From assembly GCA_030424595.1 (NCBI GenBank), contig JAUHWG010000044.1, positions 1 through 57,366 of the forward strand: DNA of 57,366 nt, written 5' to 3'. Positions within the stretch are counted from its first letter, which is position 1, and each line of letters begins with the position of its first letter. Of the stretch, positions 24,881-32,220 are shown piece after piece. A program made the translations under genes and the position numbers. The stretch is from Polyangia bacterium. GTDB lineage: Bacteria; Myxococcota_A; Polyangia; Nannocystales; Nannocystaceae. The notes under the pieces are model-generated. The model was not told where the DNA came from and did not search any database. It saw nothing but the letters and a program-made list of their open reading frames with translations.

Positions 24881-25888
24881 TCAGGCCTCGTAGAATTGCG
24901 CGTACCATCGGCGTAGGTCGCGAGTGGGCCGCTCTTCGCGGGATAGCCGAGGTTTGGCGAGGTAGGTCATGTGCTCCCAGATGTTCGCCTCATCGAGCAG
25001 GTTGCGGCGGACGATCCGCGGCAATAGGGGCGGCATGATGAGGTTGAGCAGGGGGTTGTTGGTCCGCGGAAAGTAGACGAGGCCCCGGACGAGGCATCGC
25101 TCTGGATCGAGCGGGAGGTAGGTCAACATGTACTTCCCGGCCATCGGCTCCGTCGTCGTGACCAGCAAGAAGCTCGGACCATAGAGGTCAAATTGGATCC
25201 GAAGGTCGAGGCGGAGGCCAGGCGCTCTGATCTCCCCGGCGACGCGGTTGGTCATCCGCGGGCCGTCGGCACGGTAGTCGAGGCGCGGTGGCTCGGCGGC
25301 ATAGTGAAAGCGCGTGAAGTGGAGCACGTCGAAGCCATTCTCGGCGATCATCTGAATGTGCGTGCGAAACGTGTGAGCGAAGAACCGCGGCCGCCTCCAG
25401 CCCCGAGGTAAGGGGTTGAAGGGCTCGAGCGGGGGGAGGCTGTACTCAGGGCTGGCTCCTGGGGCGAGGCTGAAGAAGAAGAAGACCCCTCCGTTCACCT
25501 CGATCACAGGGTGCGACGGGATCCGGATCTTCGCCGGGTTTGGGCTGCTACTCGGAGTATGTGCACATTGACCGGAACCGTCGAAGCGCCACCCGTGGAA
25601 TGGGCACTCGAGGGTGTCGTCGCAGACCTTGCCGCCCTTGGCGAGGTTCGCCCCCATATGCGGGCAGTGGGCGTCGATCACGTGGGGGGCCCCCTGGGAG
25701 TCGCGGAAGACCGCGAACGATCTGCCCAGGCAGTCGAGGGCGCGGACAGCCCCAGGCCCTAGCTCGTGGCTCCAGCACGCGAGGTACCAACCGGTGGGGT
25801 AGGGTGAGAGGGGGAAGCGGGCGCTCGTAGGTCGAGGCTCGGGGGCCGTCGATCCGCGCAGGGGTCTCGGGTGGAGGATCTTTGTCAT
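24881..25888 (-). CDS. Rieske-type non-heme iron oxygenase, sterol/triterpenoid tailoring candidate
   Basis: This 335-residue protein has a Rieske [2Fe-2S] site, C75-P-H77 and C95-P-F-H98, and a C-terminal catalytic domain with the mononuclear iron motif ENGFDVLHFTRFH (D187, H190, H195). It resembles the single-component-alpha oxygenases that act on steroids, such as DAF-36/Neverland, KshA and SdmA, rather than aromatic dioxygenases. Its ATG overlaps the cyclase stop codon as ATGA, showing translational coupling. It therefore probably oxidises the cyclase product. A reductase and ferredoxin are not encoded nearby and must come from elsewhere. Confidence 0.92.
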   Translation of the reverse strand: MTKILHPRPLRGSTAPEPRPTSARFPLSPYPTGWYLACWSHELGPGAVRALDCLGRSFAVFRDSQGAPHVIDAHCPHMGANLAKGGKVCDDTLECPFHGWRFDGSGQCAHTPSSSPNPAKIRIPSHPVIEVNGGVFFFFSLAPGASPEYSLPPLEPFNPLPRGWRRPRFFAHTFRTHIQMIAENGFDVLHFTRFHYAAEPPRLDYRADGPRMTNRVAGEIRAPGLRLDLRIQFDLYGPSFLLVTTTEPMAGKYMLTYLPLDPERCLVRGLVYFPRTNNPLLNLIMPPLLPRIVRRNLLDEANIWEHMTYLAKPRLSREERPTRDLRRWYAQFYEA

Positions 25889-27834
25889 AGCTCTGGCTTG
25901 CTCCGCTGCCGTCGGGCGAAGAGGCCGAGCGCGCGGGTGGGAAAGCAGTCGCGATAGAGGTGGTAGCGAATGTAGAAGTGTTGCGGGAACCCGGTCCCTG
26001 TGAACGCTGCTTCGTCCCAGCCACCGTCCTCGCGTTGGTGTTTCAGCAGCCAGCGAACGCCCCTGAGCAGCGCGAGCGAGTCGTCCTCGCCTGCCGCGAG
26101 GAGGCCCATCACGCCCCAAGCTGTCTGTGAGGGGCAGCTCGGGGCCGGGATGAATCGATCATGATCGTAGCTGAGGCACGATTCGCCCCAGCCTCCGTCT
26201 GGGTTCTGGGCTCGGGTGAGGAAGCGGGCGCCAGCGAGGACCATAGGCTCGGATGCGTCTAGCTTCAGGGCTGCGAGCCCGCAGAGAACAGCCCAGGTCC
26301 CGTAGACAAAGTTCACCCCCCAGCGACCGTACCAGGAGCCGTCGGCGCGCTGCTCCTGCGCCAACCAGCGCAGTGCTCTGCGTACCGGCGCAGCCTCCTC
26401 GCGCGAGCCGGTGTTGCCGAGCATCTCGAGGACGCGGCCGGTGAGATCGGGCGTCGGAGGGTCGAGCATCGCCCCATGATCGGCGAAGGGGATCCTGTTC
26501 CAGAGCACATCGTCGTTGTCGACGTCGAAAGCGCCCCATCCCCCGCCTTTGCACTGCATCGACAGGACCCACCCACGGGCGGCGCCGATCGAGGCGTCGC
26601 GGTAGGCCGCCTCCTCCACGGATCCGAGCTCCAGCGACTGGAGGGCGAGGATCACCGCGGCGGTGTCGTCATTGTCAGGAAAGTAGCGATTGTTGAACTC
26701 GAAGGACCAGCCCCCTGGGCTCCCCTCCGGGTTACGGACGCTCCAGTCTCCGTAGTGCCGCACTTGCTTGTCCAAGAGCCACCGTCCGGCAGCCTGCAAG
26801 CGCGGCTCATCCGCGGGGCCACCGGCGTCACGGATGGCGAGGAGCGCCAGGGCCGTGTCCCACACCGGCGAGACGCACGACTCAAAGCGCAGCCGACCTT
26901 CGCGCTCGCGGCCGAAGCGCTCGATCGCCGCCCAGCCCCGGACGATCGTCGGGTGATGGAGCGGGTAGCCGAGGGCGACGAGGGCGACCATTGAGTAGGT
27001 CATCGCTGGGAAGATCCCGCCCCAGTCGCCCTCATCATCTTGTCGCTCGAGGATGTAGCGCTCGGCCCTCCGCAGCGCGCTCTTCCGCAATGGGACGACT
27101 CCCAGGCGATCGAGGGAGCGGATGGCCCGCTCGACCGTCGCGAACGCATACTCCCAGGACGCGCCCGCGGGCGGCTTTGGCGGGGCGTAGGCCTCAGGCG
27201 CACCCCCTCGGGGGAGAAGCTCGTCGATGGTCAACCCGAGGCTTCCTCGCCACCGTGGTCTGTGGGCGAGGATCACGATGAGCGGGACGACACAGGAGCG
27301 GGCCCATGATGCCATGCGATAGATCAGCCCGGGGACCATCAGGAGCGCCGGCGGGATCGATGGAATCTGGTCATAGGGCCAGAGACCGAGGAGCGCCAGA
27401 TGAATCCGAGTGAACATCCTCGCGCCTTGGAGCCCCCCATTGGCGAGGATGAACGCACGGGCCCGCAGCATCGTCTCTGCGCTTGCGGCGAGGCCCGCCA
27501 GTCGCAGCGCCACGTAGGCCTCGATGCTCGTCGAAATTTCTCCGCCCCGACCGTCGCCGATGCCCCATCCGCCATCTCCGAGCTGCGTAGAGAGGAGCTC
27601 GGCCACACACATCCTCTCTCTCTCTGGAGTGACTCGGTCGAGGATGTGGGAGAAGAAGATGTACTCCGAGGTGAGCGTGCTGTTCGCCTCGAGCTCGGCG
27701 TGCCAGAATGGAGCGCCAGGCTCCTGGAGCGCATAGAGGTGGTCTCGCGCCCGTCGGAGCGCGTCATCGAGGGCGGAGAGCCCGGCGAGGCCGGTCTCCT
27801 CGGGCGTTCTGTGGAGCAGGACTGGGTCTCTCAT
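25885..27834 (-). CDS. shc: Squalene-hopene cyclase family triterpene cyclase
   Basis: The protein has 649 residues from the ATG at 27834; an upstream TTG at 27879 would add 15. It belongs to the terpene cyclase class II family. The catalytic acid motif DxDD is present as DNDD (387-390, RYFPDNDDTAAV). Several QW-type repeats occur (QLGDGGWGIG, QEQRADGSWYGRW, QNPDGGWGES, QREDGGWDE). The segment GGWGAFDVDNDDVLWNRIPF followed by ADHGAMLDPP is typical of squalene-hopene rather than oxidosqualene cyclases. It should cyclise squalene to a hopane-type product as a monotopic membrane enzyme, though the product may differ. First gene of a three-gene operon with the Rieske oxygenase and COQ4-like protein. 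Confidence 0.92.
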   Translation of the reverse strand: MRDPVLLHRTPEETGLAGLSALDDALRRARDHLYALQEPGAPFWHAELEANSTLTSEYIFFSHILDRVTPERERMCVAELLSTQLGDGGWGIGDGRGGEISTSIEAYVALRLAGLAASAETMLRARAFILANGGLQGARMFTRIHLALLGLWPYDQIPSIPPALLMVPGLIYRMASWARSCVVPLIVILAHRPRWRGSLGLTIDELLPRGGAPEAYAPPKPPAGASWEYAFATVERAIRSLDRLGVVPLRKSALRRAERYILERQDDEGDWGGIFPAMTYSMVALVALGYPLHHPTIVRGWAAIERFGREREGRLRFESCVSPVWDTALALLAIRDAGGPADEPRLQAAGRWLLDKQVRHYGDWSVRNPEGSPGGWSFEFNNRYFPDNDDTAAVILALQSLELGSVEEAAYRDASIGAARGWVLSMQCKGGGWGAFDVDNDDVLWNRIPFADHGAMLDPPTPDLTGRVLEMLGNTGSREEAAPVRRALRWLAQEQRADGSWYGRWGVNFVYGTWAVLCGLAALKLDASEPMVLAGARFLTRAQNPDGGWGESCLSYDHDRFIPAPSCPSQTAWGVMGLLAAGEDDSLALLRGVRWLLKHQREDGGWDEAAFTGTGFPQHFYIRYHLYRDCFPTRALGLFARRQRSKPEL

Positions 27835-28660
27835 CACACTTACTGGCTCGCGATATGGGCGCTCTCGAGGCGCGGACAAGCTCGACGTCGACGGTCGTCA
27901 TGGACTGGTCATTTGGGGCGCGTAGTTGATCGCCCATAGCGATATATCGTTCGGCCCTAATAGGTCGAGGCTAGAATGTCGGAGGCGACGAGGGCCCATG
28001 GGCAACAGAGGTCGTTCCCGCGAGGAATCGCGCAGGCGGGCACCGAGGCCAGAGCTTGCTTGGTCGCTCTAGGGCGCGAGGGGGTGCCCTGGGGCGTCGG
28101 GGATGGAGATGACTACGCTTGAGGAGTCTGCGTCGGAATCGTCGCAGATGCAACGTTGTATTTCGAGCATTTTGGGAGTGCCTGTGATCATTGGACTATT
28201 GATCCGTTCGAGGCTTGTCCAAAATGTTGGACGGGGGTGGTATGCGTTGGCGTAGCCATGGATCGTCGGCCAGAACACCGACGATGCCGGGCCTCACGAC
28301 GCGGCCTCAGCAGCGTTGCGGGCGGCTGCTTCGCGGGCGGCTGAAGAGCAAGGCGCCGCAGCTGGACAGGAGTCGATCTGTGAGTCGGGCAAGGGGCAGC
28401 GAGGACGACGAGCGGGCAACCGCGACGCATAAGGCCGCATATTGGCACGCCGACGATGTCGCGGGAGCTGGTTCAGGTCGTTGCGGCGCCGCTGGCTCCA
28501 GGGACAGCGCGGCTCGGAGGCCGTGGAGTGAGTCCTGTGGGCTCCGACGCTGCCGCCGAGCGTCCGGCGTAGGAGGTTGCCGGTCCGGTCGAGGCTTGGA
28601 CCGAAGCCGCGAGGAGGCGGTCGAGGAGCGAGGCTCACGATCGCGCCTGCTCGCGGCCCA
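27835..28660. other. Long gene-poor region upstream of the triterpenoid operon
   Basis: These ~825 bp presumably contain the operon promoter. The stretch 27930-27960 and the stretch 28150-28210 are AT-richer than the surroundings. One short minus-strand frame (28069-28191) has some protein-like character and is listed separately. Otherwise I see nothing. The region ends at direct repeat B and belongs to the segment enclosed by the two direct repeats. Confidence 0.5.
28069..28191 (-). CDS. Possible small protein upstream of the cyclase gene
   Basis: A 40-residue frame begins MITGTPKMLEIQRCICDD and continues Asp/Ser-rich to IPDAPGHPLAP. Codon use is C-rich in third positions, unlike random frames nearby. 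The ribosome-binding site is weak (GGATCAATAG upstream). It has a CxC motif. It lies 235 bp upstream of the cyclase on the same strand and could be a leader gene, a real small protein or chance. Confidence 0.3.
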   Translation of the reverse strand: MITGTPKMLEIQRCICDDSDADSSSVVISIPDAPGHPLAP

Positions 28661-28752
28661 GAGCGGCTCCTCAGCGCTATTGCGGGACGACGCTGCTGAG
28701 GGCGAAGCCGGTCATATCGCTATAGGTGTAGGCGCCGACCAGGCCGTTTAGG
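28661..28752. repeat. Direct repeat B: intact 3' end of the lipoprotein gene
   Basis: This is the parental copy of the repeat at 23941-24032. It includes the last 24 codons of the lipoprotein gene, its TAG stop and about 16 bases beyond. The two copies are in the same orientation and their starts are 4720 bp apart. Together they enclose the COQ4-like, Rieske and cyclase genes. Confidence 0.9.
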
Positions 28753-30185
28753 ATCTCCGCGTCGTGGGTCTTGGGGTCGATCTTGTAGGCCGTGGTGCCG
28801 CTGCGCGGGACGGCCCAGAGCATGCCGTCAAAGTCGAGCGCGATCCCCCAAAAGTGCTGCGGCGGATTGAGAGTGTCGATCACGTCGATGACCTCGAGGG
28901 TCTCGACGTCGACGGCGTGGATCCGGAAGTGGGAGGCCTTGAAGAGCACGCCGTCGGCGCTCTCCATGCACCCGCCGGTGTGGATCCCTCCGCCGGTGTA
29001 CTGGGTGTCCCAGGTCTCGTCCTTGGGGTTGAAGCGGGCGACGTTCTCGCCGCAGGTCCACACGTATCCGCTGGCGCCGATCGTCATGCCGTAGCCGGGG
29101 ACGGGCATATCCCAGACCTGATGGCTGAGGTCGTCGATGCTGACCTTGACCAGCTTTCCCTTCTCGAGCTGCGAGAACCAGAAGTTGTCGTCGGAGTCGA
29201 CCGCACCGCCGTAGCCGCCGAAGATGTACTGGGTGTTGGGGTGCACGTCCGGCAGCACCTTCTCCTGCTCGATCTCGCCGGTCTCACCGTTGAGCAAGAA
29301 GACGGTCACCGAGCCCATCACCTTCTTCGAGGCCGAGGTCCAGACCTTGGCCCCCTCGTAGAGGCAGGTGTCCGGGTTCTGGGCGCCTTGGGTCCAGGCG
29401 ATCGGGCGGTTGTCCGAGTAGGCGAGGGGCCGGTGCCACGCGACACACTCCTCCTCGCCCCAGTCGAGAATATCGTCGGCCCCCTGCGAGGTCTGGATCC
29501 CGGGGATACCGTTGGACTCGACGCAGTCAGCGGTGTCGGCGAAGATCTTGGTCACGCCGCCGCTGCGGCTCGCGACCACGACATCGCCGCCGATCCCGAC
29601 CGAGGTCCGGGAGGGCGAGCCTCCGCCGTCGGGGCGCGTCCGGTAGCGACCGAGCTCCTCCATCGTCACCGTGTCGATCTTGGACACGGTCCCTTGGCTC
29701 GAGTTCGCGATCCAGATCAGCGACTCGACCTCGTTGCCCATCATCATGCCTTCGCAGTCCGGGGGATCGCCGGTGGTGCCCGAGTCGCTGTCGCTGTCGC
29801 TGTCGCTGTCGGTCCCCGTGCCGGTCCCGGTCGAGGTGGTCGAGTCGCTGTCGGAGCCGGTCGGGCCGACGCTGGTCCCCTCGGTCTCACCGACAGAGGT
29901 CGAAGTGTCACTGTCGCTATCACTCACGCCGACGGTCGTGGTCGAGTCGCTGTCGCTGCCCTGGGTGGCCGACTCGCTCATGCTGCCCTGGGTGGCCGAC
30001 TCGCTCATGCTGCCCTGGGTCGCGGAGGCGCTGGCGGAGGCGCTGTCGCTGTCGCTGGTCGCGGTGTCGGAGCTCGAGGACAGGGAGGTCGTCGCTGAGC
30101 CATCACCGCTCGAATCATCACCACAGGCGAAGGGCACGAGGAGCAGAGGAGAGAGAACAAGGATAAGACGGTTGGTACGCAGCAC
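28677..30185 (-). CDS. Beta-propeller lipoprotein with Ser/Asp/Thr-rich linker
   Basis: This protein has about 502 residues from GTG at 30185. The signal peptide ends in a lipobox VPFAC, followed by a ~120-residue linker of Ser/Asp/Thr repeats (SDSDSDSD, ATQGSMSES repeated). The rest resembles Vgb/streptogramin-lyase-like or NHL-type six-bladed propellers: LIWIANSSQGTVSKID, DNFWFSQLEKGKLVKVS, SGYVWTCGENVARFNP, GMLWAVPRSGTTAYKI. The catalytic role of Vgb need not apply; such lipoproteins are abundant in myxobacteria and of unknown function. The last 24 codons are duplicated at 23941-24032. An in-frame extension to 30326 lacks a ribosome-binding site and would precede the signal peptide. Confidence 0.87.
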   Translation of the reverse strand: MLRTNRLILVLSPLLLVPFACGDDSSGDGSATTSLSSSSDTATSDSDSASASASATQGSMSESATQGSMSESATQGSDSDSTTTVGVSDSDSDTSTSVGETEGTSVGPTGSDSDSTTSTGTGTGTDSDSDSDSDSGTTGDPPDCEGMMMGNEVESLIWIANSSQGTVSKIDTVTMEELGRYRTRPDGGGSPSRTSVGIGGDVVVASRSGGVTKIFADTADCVESNGIPGIQTSQGADDILDWGEEECVAWHRPLAYSDNRPIAWTQGAQNPDTCLYEGAKVWTSASKKVMGSVTVFLLNGETGEIEQEKVLPDVHPNTQYIFGGYGGAVDSDDNFWFSQLEKGKLVKVSIDDLSHQVWDMPVPGYGMTIGASGYVWTCGENVARFNPKDETWDTQYTGGGIHTGGCMESADGVLFKASHFRIHAVDVETLEVIDVIDTLNPPQHFWGIALDFDGMLWAVPRSGTTAYKIDPKTHDAEILNGLVGAYTYSDMTGFALSSVVPQ

Positions 30186-30381
30186 GACAACACCACCTGC
30201 GGAGAGCAGAGGATGAAGGTATCGGCGGCTCTTGGGCCTGTATAACCAAATCTGTGAGAGCCCCGGCCAGGGCGGAATCGCCTCGCCTCGCCTCGACACG
30301 TCGGCGCCGGGGCACAGTGTAACCAAAGCTACGCGCGGGTTGCCGGAACGAAAAAAACTGCGATCATGGCGTCAATTTAAC

Positions 30382-30424
30382 TTGACCGAGCAGTCTGGAA
30401 AGATATCTTGACTGTGTGGTCCAA
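30382..30424 (+). promoter_or_regulatory. Promoter and candidate autoregulatory operator of the TetR gene
   Basis: TTGACC at 30382-30387, a 16-base spacer and TATCTT at 30404-30409 fit a housekeeping promoter. Overlapping the expected start site is TTGACTGTGTGGTCCAA (30408-30424), an imperfect palindrome whose GGTCCA half matches the perfect palindrome at 31098-31113. Both could be bound by the TetR-family product of this gene, giving autorepression. Confidence 0.5.
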
Positions 30425-30457
30425 AATCAACAGATTCATTCCTCCCGACACCTACCG

Positions 30458-31054
30458 ATGGCGCGCATCAAGGCGTTTGATCCCGACGATGTGCTCCAAC
30501 GCGCGATGGAGCTGTTTTGGCGCAGCGGCTACGCGAGCACCTCGATGAGCGCGCTCCTCGAGCATATGGGGATCTCGCGTCAGAGCCTCTACGACACGTT
30601 CGGCGACAAGAACTCGCTCTACCTCGCCGCCCTTGATCGATACGAGGTCGCGTTCACGGAGCTCGTCGATCGCCACCTCGGCAACGCCGACGCGGGCGTC
30701 CCTGCGCTCATCGCCTTCTCCCAGGCCTACCTCTCCAACCTCGTCCTCCCGGAGGAGCGCGGCGGCTGCATGATGGCGGCCGCAGCGTTGGAGCGCGGCT
30801 CCGGGGACGACGGGGTGAAGGTCCGGGTCAAGGCCCATGTCGACACCCTCGAGTTCGCGCTTCGGTCGGCGATCGCAGAGGCTCAACACCGTGGCGAGAT
30901 CGACGCTTCCCGGGATCCGACGACGGCTGCGCGGGTCCTCGTCGCTGCGCTCAGCGGACTCGGGGTGATGGGTCGCTCTGGGGCCAGCCGAACCGCTCTG
31001 CGGCGGACAGTCGAGGCGGCGATCAGCGCCCTCGCGCCGCCTCGCATCTCCTGA
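30458..31054 (+). CDS. TetR/AcrR family transcriptional regulator
   Basis: This 198-residue protein starts at ATG 30458 with an N-terminal TetR-type helix-turn-helix: FDPDDVLQRAMELFWRSGYA, then TSMSALLEHMGISRQSLYDT and FGDKNSLY. The C-terminal ligand-binding helical domain contains a CMMAAAALE segment. It should be a dimeric repressor released by a small molecule. A GTG at 30416 would lengthen it by 14 residues but lies within the putative operator. A promoter and candidate operator precede it, and a second palindromic site lies 43 bases after its stop. No typical target gene such as an efflux pump or oxidoreductase is intact next to it. Confidence 0.93.
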   Translation: MARIKAFDPDDVLQRAMELFWRSGYASTSMSALLEHMGISRQSLYDTFGDKNSLYLAALDRYEVAFTELVDRHLGNADAGVPALIAFSQAYLSNLVLPEERGGCMMAAAALERGSGDDGVKVRVKAHVDTLEFALRSAIAEAQHRGEIDASRDPTTAARVLVAALSGLGVMGRSGASRTALRRTVEAAISALAPPRIS

Positions 31055-31428
31055 GAGCTCTCGCCGGAGGGCCTCTATTTTTTTGCCTGAATCATACTGG
31101 ACCTAATGGTCCATAAATGAGATGTCGAGGGCGTTGAAGGTGTGCTCTCGGGTTTCGACGAAGCGCGGCTGTGCCGTGCTCCACCGTAGGTCCTCGCGGG
31201 GCCGAGCGATGGGGGTCGGAGGCCGGGCGAGAGGGCGGGCGAGAGGTTCGCCAGAGCCTTCGCGAGGGGCTGTGGACGGTTCGCGCCGGCATCGGCGGTG
31301 TCTCGGCGTTTGAGCGCAGCGGCTCGGCCGGCCGCTTTTATCAACATAGTGAACATCGTGACACCTCGAACATTCGGGGGTCATCCATCGCCATCACCGG
31401 GCTCCCGCAGAGCCCGCCAGGAGAGGTC
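31055..31428. other. Intergenic region with a palindrome and a possible decayed gene end
   Basis: About 370 bp lie before the MglA-type gene. It contains the perfect palindrome at 31098-31113. On the minus strand a frame ending RFVETREHTFNALDISFMDH at TAG 31103-31105 looks like a genuine protein C-terminus but has no recognisable upstream part. It may be the remnant of a former TetR target gene. Purine-rich GGAGAGG before 31429 serves the next gene. Confidence 0.4.
31098..31113. promoter_or_regulatory. Perfect palindrome, candidate TetR operator
   Basis: TGGACC-TAAT-GGTCCA is a perfect inverted repeat with six-base arms. The same GGTCCA half-site occurs in the promoter of the adjacent TetR gene. 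Sixteen-base palindromes of this kind are typical TetR-family operators. Confidence 0.5.
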
Positions 31429-32010
31429 ATGTCAGCGATCAACTTTGCGACCCGCGAGATCCACTTTCGCGTCATCTACTACGGCCCCGGCCTGTGCGGG
31501 AAGACGACCAACCTGCGGTCGATCCACGACCGGGTCCCGGCGGACTCTCGGGGTCGGCTCATCGAGCTGATGACCGAGACCGACCGCACGCTCTTCTTTG
31601 ACTTCATGCCGGTGGAGATCGGGACGCTCCGGGGATTTCGCCTCCGATCGCACATCTACAGCACGCCAGGGCAGTTCTTCTACCGGGCGAGCCGGGAGCT
31701 GATCCTCCGCTCCGCGGACGCTGTCATCTTCGTCGCGGACTCCCAGCCGAACCGGCGGGAGGCCAACCTGGAGAGCCTCGAAGACCTGCGCTGCAACCTC
31801 CGGGAGCTCGGCTTCGCCGACGGCGAGGTGCCGATGGTCCTGCAATACAACAAGCGAGATATCGCCGGCGCCATGTCGGTCGAGGAGCTCCGGCGGGAGC
31901 TCAACCCCGAGGGTAACCAGGACTTTGAGGCCGTCGCGAGCCGCGGCAGGGGCGTCTTCACGACCTTTCGTGCGGCCGCACGTCTGGCGATCAAAGGGCT
32001 CCAGCGATAG
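31429..32010 (+). CDS. mglA: MglA-type Ras-like GTPase
   Basis: This 193-residue small GTPase closely follows Myxococcus MglA: P-loop YYGPGLCGKTTNL (residues 17-29), ETDRTLFFDFMPVEIG, YSTPGQFFYRASRELIL, VFVADSQ and the guanine-specificity motif NKRD. MglA is the polarity switch for gliding motility, cycling between GTP and GDP with the MglB GAP and RomRX GEF. No mglB is found beside it, which differs from the usual mglBA pair, so this may be a paralogue or a rearranged locus. The ATG at 31429 has a strong GGAGAGG site. Confidence 0.92.
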   Translation: MSAINFATREIHFRVIYYGPGLCGKTTNLRSIHDRVPADSRGRLIELMTETDRTLFFDFMPVEIGTLRGFRLRSHIYSTPGQFFYRASRELILRSADAVIFVADSQPNRREANLESLEDLRCNLRELGFADGEVPMVLQYNKRDIAGAMSVEELRRELNPEGNQDFEAVASRGRGVFTTFRAAARLAIKGLQR

Positions 32011-32220
32011 ACGCGGGATCCGGCGTGCGGGCATTTTCGCGCGGGGCTGGACGGGGCCGTAGTGTGTGCAGTGGCCTCGCCGCGCCAACGTTGTTCCTCG
32101 TCCTGCGACAGCGCGAAGATCCTACCGGTGGGAGCCACCTCCTTGCGGGGGGGCGAGGCCCTTGGCCGGGAGGCATCGTGTCGATGCATGGTGTCGAGAA
32201 TGTTGATAGTATCGCCGGCG

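Noticed and set aside
23941..28752. Transposon interpretation of the operon with direct repeats as target-site duplication
   Set aside because: 92 bp is too long for a transposition duplication, and there are no terminal inverted repeats or transposase.
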